From Lichtheimia corymbifera B2541 (Eukaryota > Mucoromycota > Mucoromycetes > Mucorales > Lichtheimiaceae): 64,000 nucleotides of DNA. Below are positions 11,376-23,487 of this stretch, one piece after another (the first letter of the stretch is position 1; every line of letters starts with the position of its first letter). Where the stretch lies: contig JNEU01001023.1 in the NCBI GenBank assembly GCA_000697475.1, forward strand, positions 1-64,000, written 5' to 3'. Position numbers and translations under genes: made by a program. The notes below the pieces were generated by a model that ran no database searches, was not told the DNA's origin, and was given only the letters and a program-made list of their open reading frames with translations.

Positions 11376-12270
11376 TAGTCATCATGATCATCACCATCAG
11401 TAGCAACAGCATACCAATCTCCCATTATCAGTACTACGACATTTATATACACACACCTTCCGCATAGATGCATTCTCGTTTATATATCGCCCCTCTCTTT
11501 CTCACTTGTATCGACCATCCTCCCAACTATATAAAAATATATCATTGATGTTGACTTGTTGGATCCATGTAAAAGAAAGGGATGAGCATAGGTAATAGGA
11601 GGTCTTTGCCGACTGCTTATTATGCAGGCACCATATGGTCTTTCGACATTTGCAGTTTGCAGGATATAACACGGAGAAGAGCTGAAGGGAGGGGTGAGGT
11701 CTCTCTCTACATATATTCCACCGTCCCCCCAACATTCATCCATTATCCTCGCCAAAAGTTTTACCGACACGGAAAAAGAAGAAGAAAAATGATGATCGGC
11801 CAACATACATACACAACATCAGCCCATTGCCAAGAAGCGGATAATGTTTGTTAGGCTGGGATGACCCATGAAAGGATGCTCTTTTTGGAACAATGTAATA
11901 TCCTTGTGCACATGCTCTCTCTCTCTAAGCCGTGCACGTACTTTACTCACTCTCCAGTTTGCCATGATTACTCTTCCTTTTATCCCCCCCTTCTCTTCAT
12001 CCATGGTATGATAGTCTTTTTGTCAAATGAATAATGCAACCTTTGAATAGGAGAAGCATCCTTGTGAGAGATTAAAAACCTGTGTTTTACAGAAAAACCT
12101 GAGCCTAACCACACGCAATGTACAAAGGAAAAAAGGGGTTGGGCGGGATGAATTGCATGAGATACGCTATGCCAACTATGGGGGGATGGGTGGTTGATGA
12201 TGATATTGGATGATGGCACAAAAAAAAGTCTATTATATATCTTTTGAATTCATGCTATACTATGCTAGTT
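11376..12270. other. Spacer between convergent ISA1 and rhodanese gene
   Basis: About 0.9 kb separate the two convergent stop codons. Several open frames of 60-110 codons exist on both strands (for example 11480-11806 minus), but none shows a domain, an intron structure or a leader. I see only probable 3' UTR sequence and unassigned DNA. Confidence 0.5.
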
Positions 12271-12876
12271 TCAATGTTGCGTCTTTGGAATGCCAGCTAG
12301 ATAAGGATTATCCTCGTCTTTATCCTGCTCTTCCTCGTCTTCAAAGATTCCCCATACGCTTGGAACATGGTTTTCAATCAAATCCTTTTCCTTGTGATAC
12401 CGGGCATGCCATCCTTCGAATCCTCCTCGTAGTACCATCACCTATTTGCCATATATCAACATGCGTGTAGATGATGAAATAAATATGAATGAATTACCTT
12501 TTGTACATCCTTTTCGCCTGTCAGATGACGTACTTCATTATAAATGCGTGCTGCCTTGGGACCACGTTGTTGTGAAAGTGCACAGTGAAAGTAGACTTGG
12601 GGTACTGCCTTATATTTTTCAATCAGCTCATTGACACGATCCAGCATTTGGTTTGCGGGGACGTTGATAGCACCGGGAATGTTGCCACCCTATTGAGACT
12701 TGATTGTCAGTTTGTTGAGATGCAAGCATAATGAGTCGATCGGTTGTTTGAATACTTGCATAAAAGTCCTTATCGCGTACGTCAATAATGACATAATCTT
12801 TGCCTGGGACTTTGGTCTTGTCGCGTAAAAGAGCTACGAGTTGGTCACTCTCGATATATGGGGCCATATAGGACAT
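12271..12876 (-). CDS. Rhodanese-domain phosphatase of the Ych1/Cdc25-like type
   Basis: This is a single-domain rhodanese protein related to fungal Ych1 and Arr2 (Cdc25-like phosphatase or arsenate reductase group). Three exons (12876-12760, 12689-12498, 12441-12271) give 159 aa. The DVRDKDFYGG and IPGAINVP motifs mark the first half. The catalytic loop is HCALSQQRGP with C75 as nucleophile; the seven-residue C-to-R loop is the Cdc25/Arr2 length, longer than in sulfurtransferases. The core ends with LRGGFEGW, followed by an acidic tail. Intron 1 uses a GC donor (GCAAGT). The start was set at MSYMAPYI; an in-frame ATG 21 codons upstream is possible. The substrate, phosphoprotein or arsenate, cannot be told from sequence. 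Confidence 0.88.
12690..12759 (-). other. GC-AG intron in the rhodanese gene
   Basis: The 70-nt intron begins GCAAGT and ends CAATAG. Only this splice joins VRDKDFY to GGNIPGAINV, the invariant rhodanese junction, in phase 0. The GT four bases further in (CAA|GTATTC) would shift the frame. Confidence 0.85.
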
Positions 12877-14281
12877 GTTGGATGGATGGTGGGGTGTGTG
12901 TTGGAGTACAAGGTCAACGGAGTAAGAAAGTTGATGCAAGAGATCAACAGCACGTGCAGATCAATGTCCCACCACTTGGCATTCCCAGCAGCAACAACAG
13001 TACTTTATGCTTATACCTTCATGCATACGCACACACTCAGATGATAAGAATTATAGTAGTGAACGTGTTGTGTCAGTTGCATATGCCGATACACACAGTA
13101 CAACGTCGCTAAGCAACAGCAAATATGCGGGTCATATGCAAGAGCTAAAGGAGCAACAACATCATGGTTTATCATGAGCAAGGGCAAGATCCCAAGGAAA
13201 GGGGGCGATGGTTTCCTATCTAGAGTGTAGCGAATAAAGTATAAATGGATACCCATTATGTATTCTCATTATGATGATGATCCCATTATTGCAAACGTTG
13301 TATGTTATTATGATTAGCACCACGCGGGGAATGATGTATCACAACAACGACAACAACAAGAGCGGCGGTGGTAGCAACAGCAGCGGATCGGATGCTGCAG
13401 CATCACAAAACAACAAAGCGGTTAGTGATGGATGAAACATCGTTAAGCTAGCAATAAGCTAATATGCAGGATGGGGGGAAAGTACCTTTGTGTCCTTACT
13501 AAAAGAAAGAAGCCCGCCAGACCCTGTTGACCAGTAAAAAACCTCCACTACAAGGTGTCCTATCTAGCACATGCTTGAACAAAATACCATCATGAAGAGC
13601 GGATCACAACATCTTTCGAAAAAAAGAACGACGCACTTGTGCAATGTGCACTTTACAACATGGTTACACGGACAAAAGTCAACTGGATCAGCAACACACT
13701 CATCTTATTAAAATCCGGCACTAAGAGGAGCACATCATAGCAAGCAGCCCCGCTCATGATTCTTAGCTTTACTCATTCTTGCGTATATCAAACACGATAC
13801 GAGATCAATGTACGCCATGATCGTATGAGGATGGACCTTTTTGATTTATTACAGCGGATTGGTCATAGGAAAAGATGAGCAGAGTAAAGCAAGTAAACCA
13901 GCACCCCATGAATGTGTGGATGATGCGGGCGCGTACCGAAATAGGCATGGGCGACAATATCGGTTTATTGGGATTCAGTGATGGTTACACGGAGAGCAAA
14001 TCGGTCTGTGATGTTCCCTTTGACCCCTTGTCTAGGCTCCTTTGACCCCCCAAAGTGAGATGCCATCACTATAAAATTGAGAAACTCTATGCGATGCTTT
14101 CGTCCCTTTCTCTTTTTTACATTTTCCCCCCTTTTGTTGTTGCGCTTTCCGCCTGTTCCTTCCGACAGGTTGTTCTTGTCTCTTTTTCTTTATCTCTCTC
14201 TCTCTCTCTCTTCTCTCTCTCTTCTCTTAACAACACCAACTCCAACCACCACCACCTATACACACACACCGCTTGCACAAG
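12877..14281. promoter_or_regulatory. Divergent intergenic region rhodanese / GT2
   Basis: This 1.4-kb spacer between divergent genes should hold both promoters. The GT2 side ends in a strongly pyrimidine-rich leader (about 14096-14226, including CTCTCT runs) followed by AACAACACCAACTCC up to the ATG. A small open frame at 13331-13435 (MMYHNND..., Ser/Gly/Asn-rich) followed by an intron-like stretch is noted in the findings but not called. Confidence 0.5.
14017..14050 (+). promoter_or_regulatory. Two direct CCTTTGACCCC repeats upstream of GT2
   Basis: The 11-mer CCTTTGACCCC occurs at 14017 and again at 14039, on the same strand and 22 bp apart, about 250 bp before the GT2 start codon. Two helical turns of spacing and position just upstream of the CT-rich leader fit a paired transcription-factor site. 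The factor is unknown. Confidence 0.4.
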
Positions 14282-16283
14282 ATGAGGTTACTCAACTACC
14301 CATTTGAGCTTGTTGCCCCAATGGTTGCAATTAGCTCCATCCTGTTGCTGTTGCTGGGTCCATTGTTGATTCCTCGCTTTTACCTCGGCTTTTTGCTTGT
14401 CTACTTTACCTGTTTCCTGTATTCTCAGATCAACCATGTCTTCAAGTTTTGGATCACTGCCTCGCTTATGAAAAAGAAGATCCGCAACTGGAACGTGTCA
14501 CAGCAACGCGCCGCTAGTGCAGAGCGATCGCCACCAACGCCAAGTACACCCAACCACAATAACAGCCACAACCGTGAACGATGCACCAGTATTGTGGATG
14601 ATGATGAAAGACTGTCAGAGATGGAAGCCTCGTTGAAGGAATACGAAGAATCTCAGCTTGTGCATGCGTTCATTGTGCCTAATTATGCTGAGCCGGAAGG
14701 ACTTTTGAGAGACACGATCAAACGCTTGGCAAATCACAGGTACGGTGTCACAAAAAAAGTGCACGGTGGGGGCTGTTTGGGCTGCGAGTGGAGGAAACAG
14801 TGGTTGCACACATGAGACTGTGACCTGAAAGCAAGCCATGCTAAATTCGTTCTTTATCCAAAACAGAAACGCACAAACAAACTATGTCATCGTACTCGCC
14901 ATGGAAGCTTCCGAGTTGGGTCATGAAGCCAAGGCCGAAAGCTTGGCGGAGTACTTTAAGGACAGCTTCCTCCATTTCATCGTCACTGTTCATCCCTCCG
15001 ACATTCCCGGTGAATCGCGTGGCAAAGGATCCAATGTCTCTTATGCTACTCGTGTTGCTTGCTCTGAAATCGTCCGTCGAGGCATCGATCGTAGAAGAGT
15101 GGTGCTTACTATTTCCGATTCGGATTCTTCTATCCCAGAACTTTACGTCAATGAGGTAAGATGATGAGAGGGGGGGAGGATAAAAGTATATGACGAAACT
15201 ACTAGTGTATATGCGGAGAGAAAAAAAAACATACTCACACTCAGGCACACAAATCACTCACACACATTATCATTGATTCCTATTCATTTATAGCTGGAAA
15301 AAGCTTTCACCCAAGCTGACGATCCCCATTTTCTCTTGTACGCCCCACCCATCTTCTTCTCACGTAACTGCTTTGACGTTCCGGCTGCTGTGCGTATGAC
15401 GGATATTACTTGGTCTGCTATGGTGATGGCCAATCTCAGTAACAGCCGTGGTATCAGCTTCCCTTGCTCAACTTATAGCATCAGTCAAGTTTTAGCCGAA
15501 CGTGTTGGTTTTTGGGACACGGATGCTGATTCTGTGGGTGAAGATATGCACATGATGTTGAAATGTTTCTTCAAGACCGATGGCCTTGCACGTTGTCAAC
15601 CCATCTTTGTACCTATCAACCTCACCAATGTTCAAACCAACGGCTACCTCTCCAACATGTATGCTCGTTTTGTCCAAGCAAGTCGTCATTACAATGGTGT
15701 CGCCGATGTCTCTTACACTTTGCGTAATGCTTTCGGTTTCGGTCGCGGTGATTCGGTAGCAGATAGTGTGATGGCTGTGAAAAAGTCGTCCATTTACGCG
15801 TCGCCTACGTTTTGGATTGACAAGTTGATTGTGTGCATCAAAGTATTGGAAGCCCATATGATCCCTGTCACATCAGGCTGGCTCATGTTTGCCGCTGTCC
15901 CGCTTATGCAATTTGTCATGTTCCCTCCTCACGCCATGGTCGCCATCATTGACCCAGCCAATAATCCAATTCTCACCTCGGATTTCTACGCAACACTGTG
16001 GAACATTGTCAAAATTATCACCGTCTTCTTGCCTTTCCCACTCTTCGCAACACTTGCCATCTACGAAAACTTGCACCGGGTCGTGGATCGTGAATTGTAT
16101 CGCAAGGTCAAGGTGGAATCTCGTACCTGGCGCAATTGCTTTGATTATATCTCGTTGCCCATTGCCGCATGGATGTTCATGACTATCCCATCCACCATTG
16201 CTGCTCTTAAACGACTCTACAAGACAAACGACCAGTACATTGTTGCTGAAAAGTTTTTCCAAGAAGATGATCGCAACGACTAA
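14282..16283 (+). CDS. Membrane glycosyltransferase family 2 protein (processive polysaccharide-synthase type)
   Basis: This is a GT2 enzyme of the family containing hyaluronan/cellulose/chitin-synthase-like proteins; it probably polymerises or transfers a sugar at the plasma membrane. Three exons (14282-14739, 14867-15155, 15294-16283) encode 578 aa. Two hydrophobic segments lie near residues 10-60, then a Ser/Pro/Asn-rich cytosolic linker. The catalytic region starts at AFIVPNYAEP. The metal-binding DSD is at 237-239 (SDSDSS) and the general-base GED at 331-333 (GEDMHM). At the acceptor site the motif is QASRH (377-381) where processive synthases have QxxRW. Three or more membrane segments occupy about 415-550. 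The start is the ATG right after the leader; one three codons upstream is equally open. The sugar and product cannot be named from sequence. Confidence 0.85.
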
Positions 16284-19200
16284 TGGAAGGGGGAAGCTAT
16301 CTTTCATCATTACATTTTCCCCTGGTTACCCTGTTCATTCCTCTCTCTCTCTCTCTCTCTTTCTCTCTTATCTGGTGCATTCTCATCTTGTTTTTTCCAT
16401 CCAACTTGCTTCTTCTCTCTTTACATTACTAGATATATTCCCTTTAATTGGTAATCGATGTATTATTGCTTTTTTTTCCCTTACCCGTTTGCACCAGATT
16501 TAGGGATTTGTATCTTTTGCCTATTTTCTCTTTCGCTACTTTTATCTCGCTTCCTATCTAATCTTGCTTTTGCATTACTCAGGCACCCCATTTTTTTTCT
16601 CTCTCTTTGCCTATTCAATCACACTCCATTCATATCCTTTTTGCAGCGCGCATTTCTTTTGCCTACTTGTTCTTATCTCTCTGATGTCTAATGTAAACCA
16701 ACAAATCGTCTCATTATCATATTTACATATACACGTATACATGTCTGTTGTTATTTTTGATCTGCATTCCGGTTGTGTGTGTGTGTGTATGTGTCACCAG
16801 GTCGTCGTTCAATGTTTAGATTCCCGAATAATACAGCCCATTTGTGTGTTGTGTCCCAGACACGCACGCCCAAGTGTCAACCTATTTGTCATGCAAACAA
16901 AACGATTACTTTTTTTTTTTTGTGTCATACGATATCATTGAGCTTAAAGGAGTCAATGTGTGTGGTGTTGGTACTACCATTATTCCTTTTTCCCTGTCGT
17001 CCCCCATCTTATGGATTTCTCGATCAGAGTGCATGGCAAGGTCAAAATGATTGGGCTACGTTATACAACAGCCAGTCGCACTTTGTGTGACCATGATCGA
17101 TAAGAGATGGTCCATGGCTTAACTTAAAACAGAGAAAATAGCTCGCATTTTATCCATTTGCAGCTTGGTGTCACCAGTCGCCTTGGCAATAATGATGATT
17201 TTGGGGGGACATTAAGGATATAATTATACACGGCTACAAAGCCAATACTATGTATCCGGAGCACATTCTTTACAAGGTGTGAGCGTTTCAAGTGATGTTG
17301 TTGGCTAAACTCCCCTTGTGTCATCCAATTGTGTACAAGTAACGCCACAGCATAGTGTGTGGTGGGACAATATGCTCACCCTATTTGACTAGCTGTGGGA
17401 AAAATTGGGTTGATCCACTGGCTCTCGTTATCTCGTTAGCAGTGAGAGAGAGAGAGAGGCACACACAGACACATGCTATGATTCATTGTATAATTCTCCC
17501 ACAATGTATTGTCATATGAGATGGATAGATCAATTTTCTGAGTCATGAGACAATGATGATGATATATATGTGCTGTATCTGCCACACCACTACTACAGAT
17601 CAAGATGCATACTAACGTACGTATGAGTGATGTTTCCAATCATTCAATAATGTTGTCCATGCGGGAAACTTGGCATCAAGTGATCATGATGCAGCAACTG
17701 AAAGCTTAAACATGTTCAAGGGTGGTGGATGCACCTGCTGATGTTGCCGGCACATCCATCTTCGGTCATTGCTGCTGCTGCTGCTGGGGATGACATATAG
17801 TAACATGCAACAAGTTGCGCCTTTGTTGTTGGTCTTTATGCAATGATCAGGTTCTAATTATAAGCTAACCAAAAAAGTACAACCCATCCCAAGAGACAAA
17901 GAGATCCCATGAAGGGGTCACAAGATGCGTCTTTGTTTTCGGGAGCGAGCCGATTCAATAGTAACGTGATAGGTTGATTCATACCACTGGTGGATCAAGG
18001 ATCAGATCTTTTATTATGTATCGTTCATGGTGTATGTCTATGGATGTATACATGAATAGGGCATTAATACTGTGGGTGGAAGATACAGAGACACACGTGA
18101 TAGCTATACGAGGAGGGCTGCATGAAGGTTCTTTGTATAACTCGCCTCTTTTCTTTATCCGTCTTCGCTGCACATGATCATCACAAGAAGGAATAATATT
18201 GCGTCAAGAACGCACTCTTAGTGGATCCTCCAAGTCAAATGGGATCGCGCCCACAATGGTGACAGCACGGCATTCACGATTCCAAGCAACATAAGAAACA
18301 GCTCCATTCAGCCATGGTCGTCAAGTACAAATGGCCCTAAAAGGTGATCAATGGTTGGCACCGGTAGCATATAATGAAAACGATAGCACAGTAAGTGTAT
18401 ATGGAATGTCTTGGTGAATCAATTCTAATGCTCTGTGTGTCTCTAGTTCCTAGTCAATGGTGATGGCAGACTCGAACAACAAGGAAGGAGACCTTATTAG
18501 TATGATTGATCCAGTCCCAAAGCAAGGCGTGTACAGCATACACTCAAGTCCCTCAGGCCATGATCCAAAGCAGCGTAGGGATGTCTTCTTCGTCGACAAG
18601 CGTATTCCAGCATCATCCAGCGCTAGAGCTCGAACTTGATCCAGAGCCATCAATGACACCCGTTTCACCAAAACAATGATCGTGACGACATATTCTTTAT
18701 GCTGCCCCAATGCGCCTTTATGATCTTGTACACGACGCGTTCAAGGGAAGGATGTTTGGATTACAAGGTAACAAAGATGGATCACCTACATATCATTGCA
18801 TTCCGCTTACAGGGCTTCCTCAGCTAGTATTCGTAGTAGTAGTATGCTTCATTGTTTATCCCTATTCAACATAAAAGAATACACATTATACTCTTCAACA
18901 TGATCTTATGTGTAGCGCTTGTAACTAAAATCCGTAAGGTGTGTGCTTTATGGTAGCCACTACTTTTATGGGGGTACACTTGTCATTTTCTAACACAAAG
19001 ACACCTCAATACCTATAAATCATCTTGATGCATAAAGACAATTAATCATTGCTGCCTAATTTGGCGATGATGTCAGTAAACACCATCCCACGGAAGCCCT
19101 TTTAACAATGAAATCAGGTTCAGACTCCTCACATATCCAAGAAAGGATGTTATCAATGTATGCTACTCCCCAAGAAAAACACAACTTGTACAATAAATTG

Positions 19201-19381
19201 ATTCCATCACTGCACATGGTTCATTGTGTGAATGGCTTGTTTCATTTATAGAGAATAAAAACACGTATCACTAGGATGAGAAGGGAAGGGGACCGGTTTG
19301 ATATCCACATGCATTGCTGCTGAGTATAAGAGACGCTGTTGCATAAATCAATTAACACTTCGTTCTTTCTTTTTTCCTCCC
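16284..19381. other. 3.1-kb gene-poor stretch with CT-rich 3' flank
   Basis: The first 400 bp (16320-16690) are strongly pyrimidine-rich and probably belong to the GT2 3' UTR. A GT microsatellite is at about 16773-16789 and a T10 run near 16911. A (CTG)n stretch lies at 17771-17785. Minor open frames (for example 18457-18639 plus and 18450-18710 minus) overlap each other and show no domain. The last ~100 bp contain the F-box gene leader. I see no RNA gene. Confidence 0.5.
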
Positions 19382-21281
19382 ATGGTCACTACACGTAAAC
19401 GAACCATCGCCGCTGCCGGCGATGAGCAAGCGAATGTGGATTCTCAATCGTCAGCACCCACCGACATGGAGGACAATGCGAATGACAACAACACCATCAG
19501 CCAAGAGTGCAAACGCCGCAAGAAGACCACCCCATTAGACCAGGATCAGCCAGACAAGGTGGAACAAGAGCTCTCTATGGAAGTGGTTACAGCAAAACCA
19601 ACGAGACGTTCAAAGAAAGCTACCACCATTGTATGTATTTTATCAAAAGTGCAGGAGGATCATTTCCCATGATTAATATGCTTGTTATGACAGAAGACAC
19701 AAGTAGTGGTGCGTCGACAGCCTATGCGTACATGTCGCGTTAAAGCTGAAACAGCCAACAAGGAAGATACGGTATGTATGTTTTATCATGGTTATAATAC
19801 TTAACACTGACATGCATTGTTTATCATAGGCGATAATGGACAAGCCCGTTCCTCGTACTCGCAAGAAGAAAAAGGAGGAGGAGAACGATCCACTCATTGG
19901 ACATCCTAAGCCAGCGTTATCCATGGAGCTATGGGAGTTGATCTTGGTGGAGCTCGCACATTTCTCACCGTCTCAGCTTATTGAGCTTGCATTAGCATCA
20001 AAAGCAATGTATTCTATGGTCATGGCCTTACCTGTGTGGCAGAAAATCATCAGCGTTTCAGGCATCAAACCGGTTCCAAAACGCAGCAAACCACCAGTGA
20101 CACCCTATATGCATGTCTTTAACCATCGTGCTCGGATTTGTGAGCAATGCTATGGATATGGTTATTTGAGTGGACCCAAAGCGGCATTGCCAGTATTCTC
20201 GATTGAAGAAGGACGACGTATTCGAATGTGCCTTCCGTGTCGACAAGCATATTATGAACGGCATCCAGAGCCAGTACCACGTACAGAAGACGATGATGAA
20301 GAAGAGGATGAGAATGATCGACGACAACGTCGAGGACGACGTCGAGGACGACGAAATACACGCCTCATTACCAAATTGCATGGCCAAGATATGTTCCGGT
20401 TGTTGGATCGACACATGGATATGATCCCCTATGATCAGGCACGTAATCCGCATTACCGGGCCGCAGCACCCATGCGTCTATACGACATTGAAGACCTACG
20501 AAACCATGCTCGACACGTTCATGGAGGTGATGTAGGAATTGAAGCTGCACTTGCTCGTGCTCGTACAATGGCTGAAACAAGACGACGCAATGTGGAGATT
20601 CGACGCCAACGACAAGAAGAATTACGACGTCAACGCAGAGAAGAAGTGGAAGCTCGATTGGCAAGTGAGAATTTGCAACAACGCACAGCTATTAACGAGG
20701 TGAATCAATACATCATCCATGGTCGAGCTTTTGGTTTCCTCAACACAATCGAAACCCTTGATGAAATTATCGATCTTATCCGTTTACGTGAAGGACGTCG
20801 TGCCGCACTTGTCCAGCGATTGGAAGTGGAAAATGTACCAATCTATGCGTATCGGGATATCTTTATGAGATACGTGACTCATGGTGTGCCAGATATTGAT
20901 ACGGCAGTGGCTCGATATGTCAGATCTCAAGGTGCGAATACAATATCTCAAACACGAACACGATTGAATGTAACACGACCAGCATTCCCACTACAACAGC
21001 GACCTCAACTGCCACAACAAGCGCAACCTGATCAAGAAGGACAAGTACCACAGGCACAACCAACAACACCTCAAGAACAGCAACCTGAAGAACCATCTCA
21101 TCAAGAAGAACAAGGACCACAAGTGCAACCAACACCTCAAGAACATGTTGAAGAACCCTCTCATCAAGAAGAACAGCAACCAGAAGAACAACCAACACCT
21201 CAAGAACATATTGAAGAACCCTCTCATCAAGAACAAGAACCTCAAGAACATTCACCACCACCTCAAGAACAACAACAATGA
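19382..21281 (+). CDS. F-box-like protein with Arg-rich helix and Gln/Glu/Pro repeat tail
   Basis: This is probably a substrate-recognition subunit of an SCF ubiquitin ligase; the substrate is unknown. Exons 19382-19630, 19694-19771 and 19830-21281 encode 592 aa. The N-terminal ~120 residues are basic and Ser/Thr-rich, with KRRKK and TRKKKK patches like nuclear signals. An F-box-like motif follows (LSMELWELILVEL...LALASKAMYSM). Next is a Cys cluster (ICEQCYGYG, then MCLPCRQAYYERHP) that could be a CxxC-CxxC zinc site. After that come an acidic run, RRGRRRGRR, and a long Arg/Glu-rich helix near 340-385. The last ~110 residues are imperfect repeats with EEPSHQEEQ and PTPQEH. The two internal exons of the N-terminus are small and in phase. 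The orthologue name is not recognised. Confidence 0.75.
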
Positions 21282-21989
21282 ATATTGTGTTAGTAGCAAT
21301 ACATGATGATGCACCAACAATACCGCCATACGACTTGTTTATCCTCCATCTTCGATGCCCTTAGCTATCATTCAATATATATCCCATCCCATCATGTAGT
21401 AGTAAAGAAATAGGATTTGCACATACAATCATAAAGATATTGAGTAGTAGTAAGCAGATCATGTCACGTGTCATTGTCTATGGGAGCTCCAATTGGGAAT
21501 TTCATTCTCCCACTTGAGTTACGCTTACACAAGTAGGCCAACTTTAATGCTGCTGAGATGGTACATGACATCACTGGTGTTAGGTGCTGTCGGATCGGTC
21601 AGAAAAGTGAACAATGCCATTTAATATAAACGAATCTACTTTTTTTATTTGTACATGGGATGCAAGATATCTATCTCACTATGCAGGGACAAGGTGTTTG
21701 TGCATCATTGCTTGTTATAATAGACTTTATGGAGTTTTCCGCGGAAAGAAAAAACGATCAAGTCCGCCTGGATCCGGTGATCGTGGACTAAAGAGAGAGA
21801 TTGAAAGAGAGAGAGTGTGTGTGTGCGTGTGGGTGAAAGAAGAGTGAGAGTGAGAAGACAGATCAAATGGGGGAGTATTTGGCTGGGGGGGGGGAGGGAG
21901 ATGTTAATCCACCTCTTCCCATATCACTCACACACACGTACTCAGTTTCCCTACCCGCCCGTTTAAAAGATCCTGACGATAACAAACGA
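21282..21989. promoter_or_regulatory. Spacer upstream of the LaeA-like methyltransferase
   Basis: These 708 bp lie between two same-strand genes. They include a TTTCCGCGGAAAGAAAA block at 21735 that shares CCGCGGAA with the GFA1 promoter repeats, GAGAGA and GTGTGTG runs at 21794-21830, and a G11 run near 21885. No gene is seen. The start ATG at 21990 follows AACAAACGA. Confidence 0.5.
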
Positions 21990-23254
21990 ATGGGGAATCG
22001 CATCTCAAAGAAGCGTCGCTTGCCCACCATTAGTAGCACCAGTAGTGACAACAACGATGGTTCATTGTCTTTACATAGTGGTTCACGCTCGTCTGAAATG
22101 CGTGTTCCCATTACTGAAGCCGAGGTTGAACGACAACACTACTTGCACTTTTTATTGAAGCATATTTTCCAAACCAACTATTTTGCACCTATCGATCCTC
22201 TTGTGGCAAAGCAACATAGTGACGGACCCATGATGGCGTTGGATATTAGTGGTGGCTATTGCCCTACTTGGCTTATGGGTAACGTGTTATATCAACATCA
22301 TTCAGCGAGTCGACAAATAGATTGATATGCATATATACAGAAATGGGTCAAGTGTTCCCCCAGGTCCAATTTCACGGTGTCGATGCCAACGAGTCTATAC
22401 CCCTGTACGAGTCAAAACATGTGCCTGGCAACGTTCATTTCGAGAAAAGCAACATCCTTGACCATCTCGACTATCCCGACAATACTTTTTTCTATGCTCA
22501 TCAACGCATGATGTACTTTTGTTACTATGGCGACGATATACCCCATGTATTTAGTGAATTGAAACGCGTCGTTAAACCCGATGGATGGGTGGAATTGATG
22601 GAGGTAAAAAGGAAAAAAGCATGTGATAACCATCCCACTTGGCATTAACGACATTGGTAGACTGATGTGATACCTAAACGCGCTGGGCCGATGTTTAAGC
22701 AGTTACTAGAAATAGGTGAGTACGTGTGTGTGTCGTTGGGCGGCGGGGCGGGCATAAGCAATCAAGGGATCGGCACAAAACTGTATATGGCTAACCACAA
22801 TTGGGTCTTGGCATAATAATAGCCGCTTATCACTTGAAGGCACGACAACAACTCTACCATGGTCCAGCTCTTGTACGGGTTCTCAAGGATAATGGATTTC
22901 AAGATGTCACTGGTGACTATCGTTCCATTCCTGTATGCTGGGGTGGTTATATAGGCAAGATCATGTATGAGGTAAAGCTCACAGTGCTGGTGATGGTGGT
23001 GGAATGAAAAAGGAGCAAGATGGGGTTAAACAGGGAGCTGATCAAACATCTATTAGAACACGTTGACTGCATTACGTGCCATTGGACCTATTATTTACCA
23101 AGAAGTACTTGACACGGATGGGGATTATGTACAAGAAGACTACGATGAATTCATTGACAAGGCATTCGACGAATGCGTTACATACCAAACATTCTTTAAT
23201 ATCCACTGGGCTTATGGAAGAAAGCCATCGGCTACCACCACCATCTCTAGGTAG
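21990..23254 (+). CDS. SAM-methyltransferase-fold protein (LaeA-like) with myristoylation-type N-terminus
   Basis: This is a class I methyltransferase-fold protein of the large fungal LaeA/UMTA-like group. Exons 21990-22278, 22341-22603, 22661-22715, 22823-22971 and 23057-23254 give 317 aa in frame. It starts MGNRISKKRR: Gly2 and Ser6 fit an N-myristoylation site, and the following Lys/Arg cluster would add membrane contact. Motif I reads LDISGGYCPTWLM, not the usual LDxGCGxGTW; the acidic end of strand 2 (FHGVDANES) is present. Motifs after it include NTFFYAHQRMM and the late LKRVVKPDGWVELME. Start choice rests on the MGNRIS motif and its position after the leader. The exon 4 acceptor is the least certain. 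The substrate is unknown. Confidence 0.82.
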
Positions 23255-23487
23255 ATAGATCTTTCTCTTCTAGACTTTAGCGTATGTTTTTTGCTTTTTT
23301 TGTTGTTTCCCAATCATTCTGCTCCTCCTCTTCCTCCTACTTTATCCAATTTGTACAGTAATCTTAACTCCAGCCTAGTCAGCGGAATAATACCAGGCAT
23401 TGAATTTGTCGCGCACTTGATCCTATACATTCTCTTTCTCTTTTTTGCACATATAACACATACACACGCACACTTATTCTTGTTAAT
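23255..23487. promoter_or_regulatory. Short spacer upstream of RGP1
   Basis: Only 233 bp separate the methyltransferase stop from the RGP1 start. It is T/C-rich, with TTTTTTGTTG, CTCCTCCTC and TTCTCTTTCTC runs typical of leaders in this genome, and a CACACGCACAC stretch just before the ATG. Confidence 0.5.

Noticed and set aside
20920..21261. Minus-strand frame rich in Val/Leu
   Set aside because: It is the antisense of the Gln/Glu/Pro repeat tail of the F-box gene.
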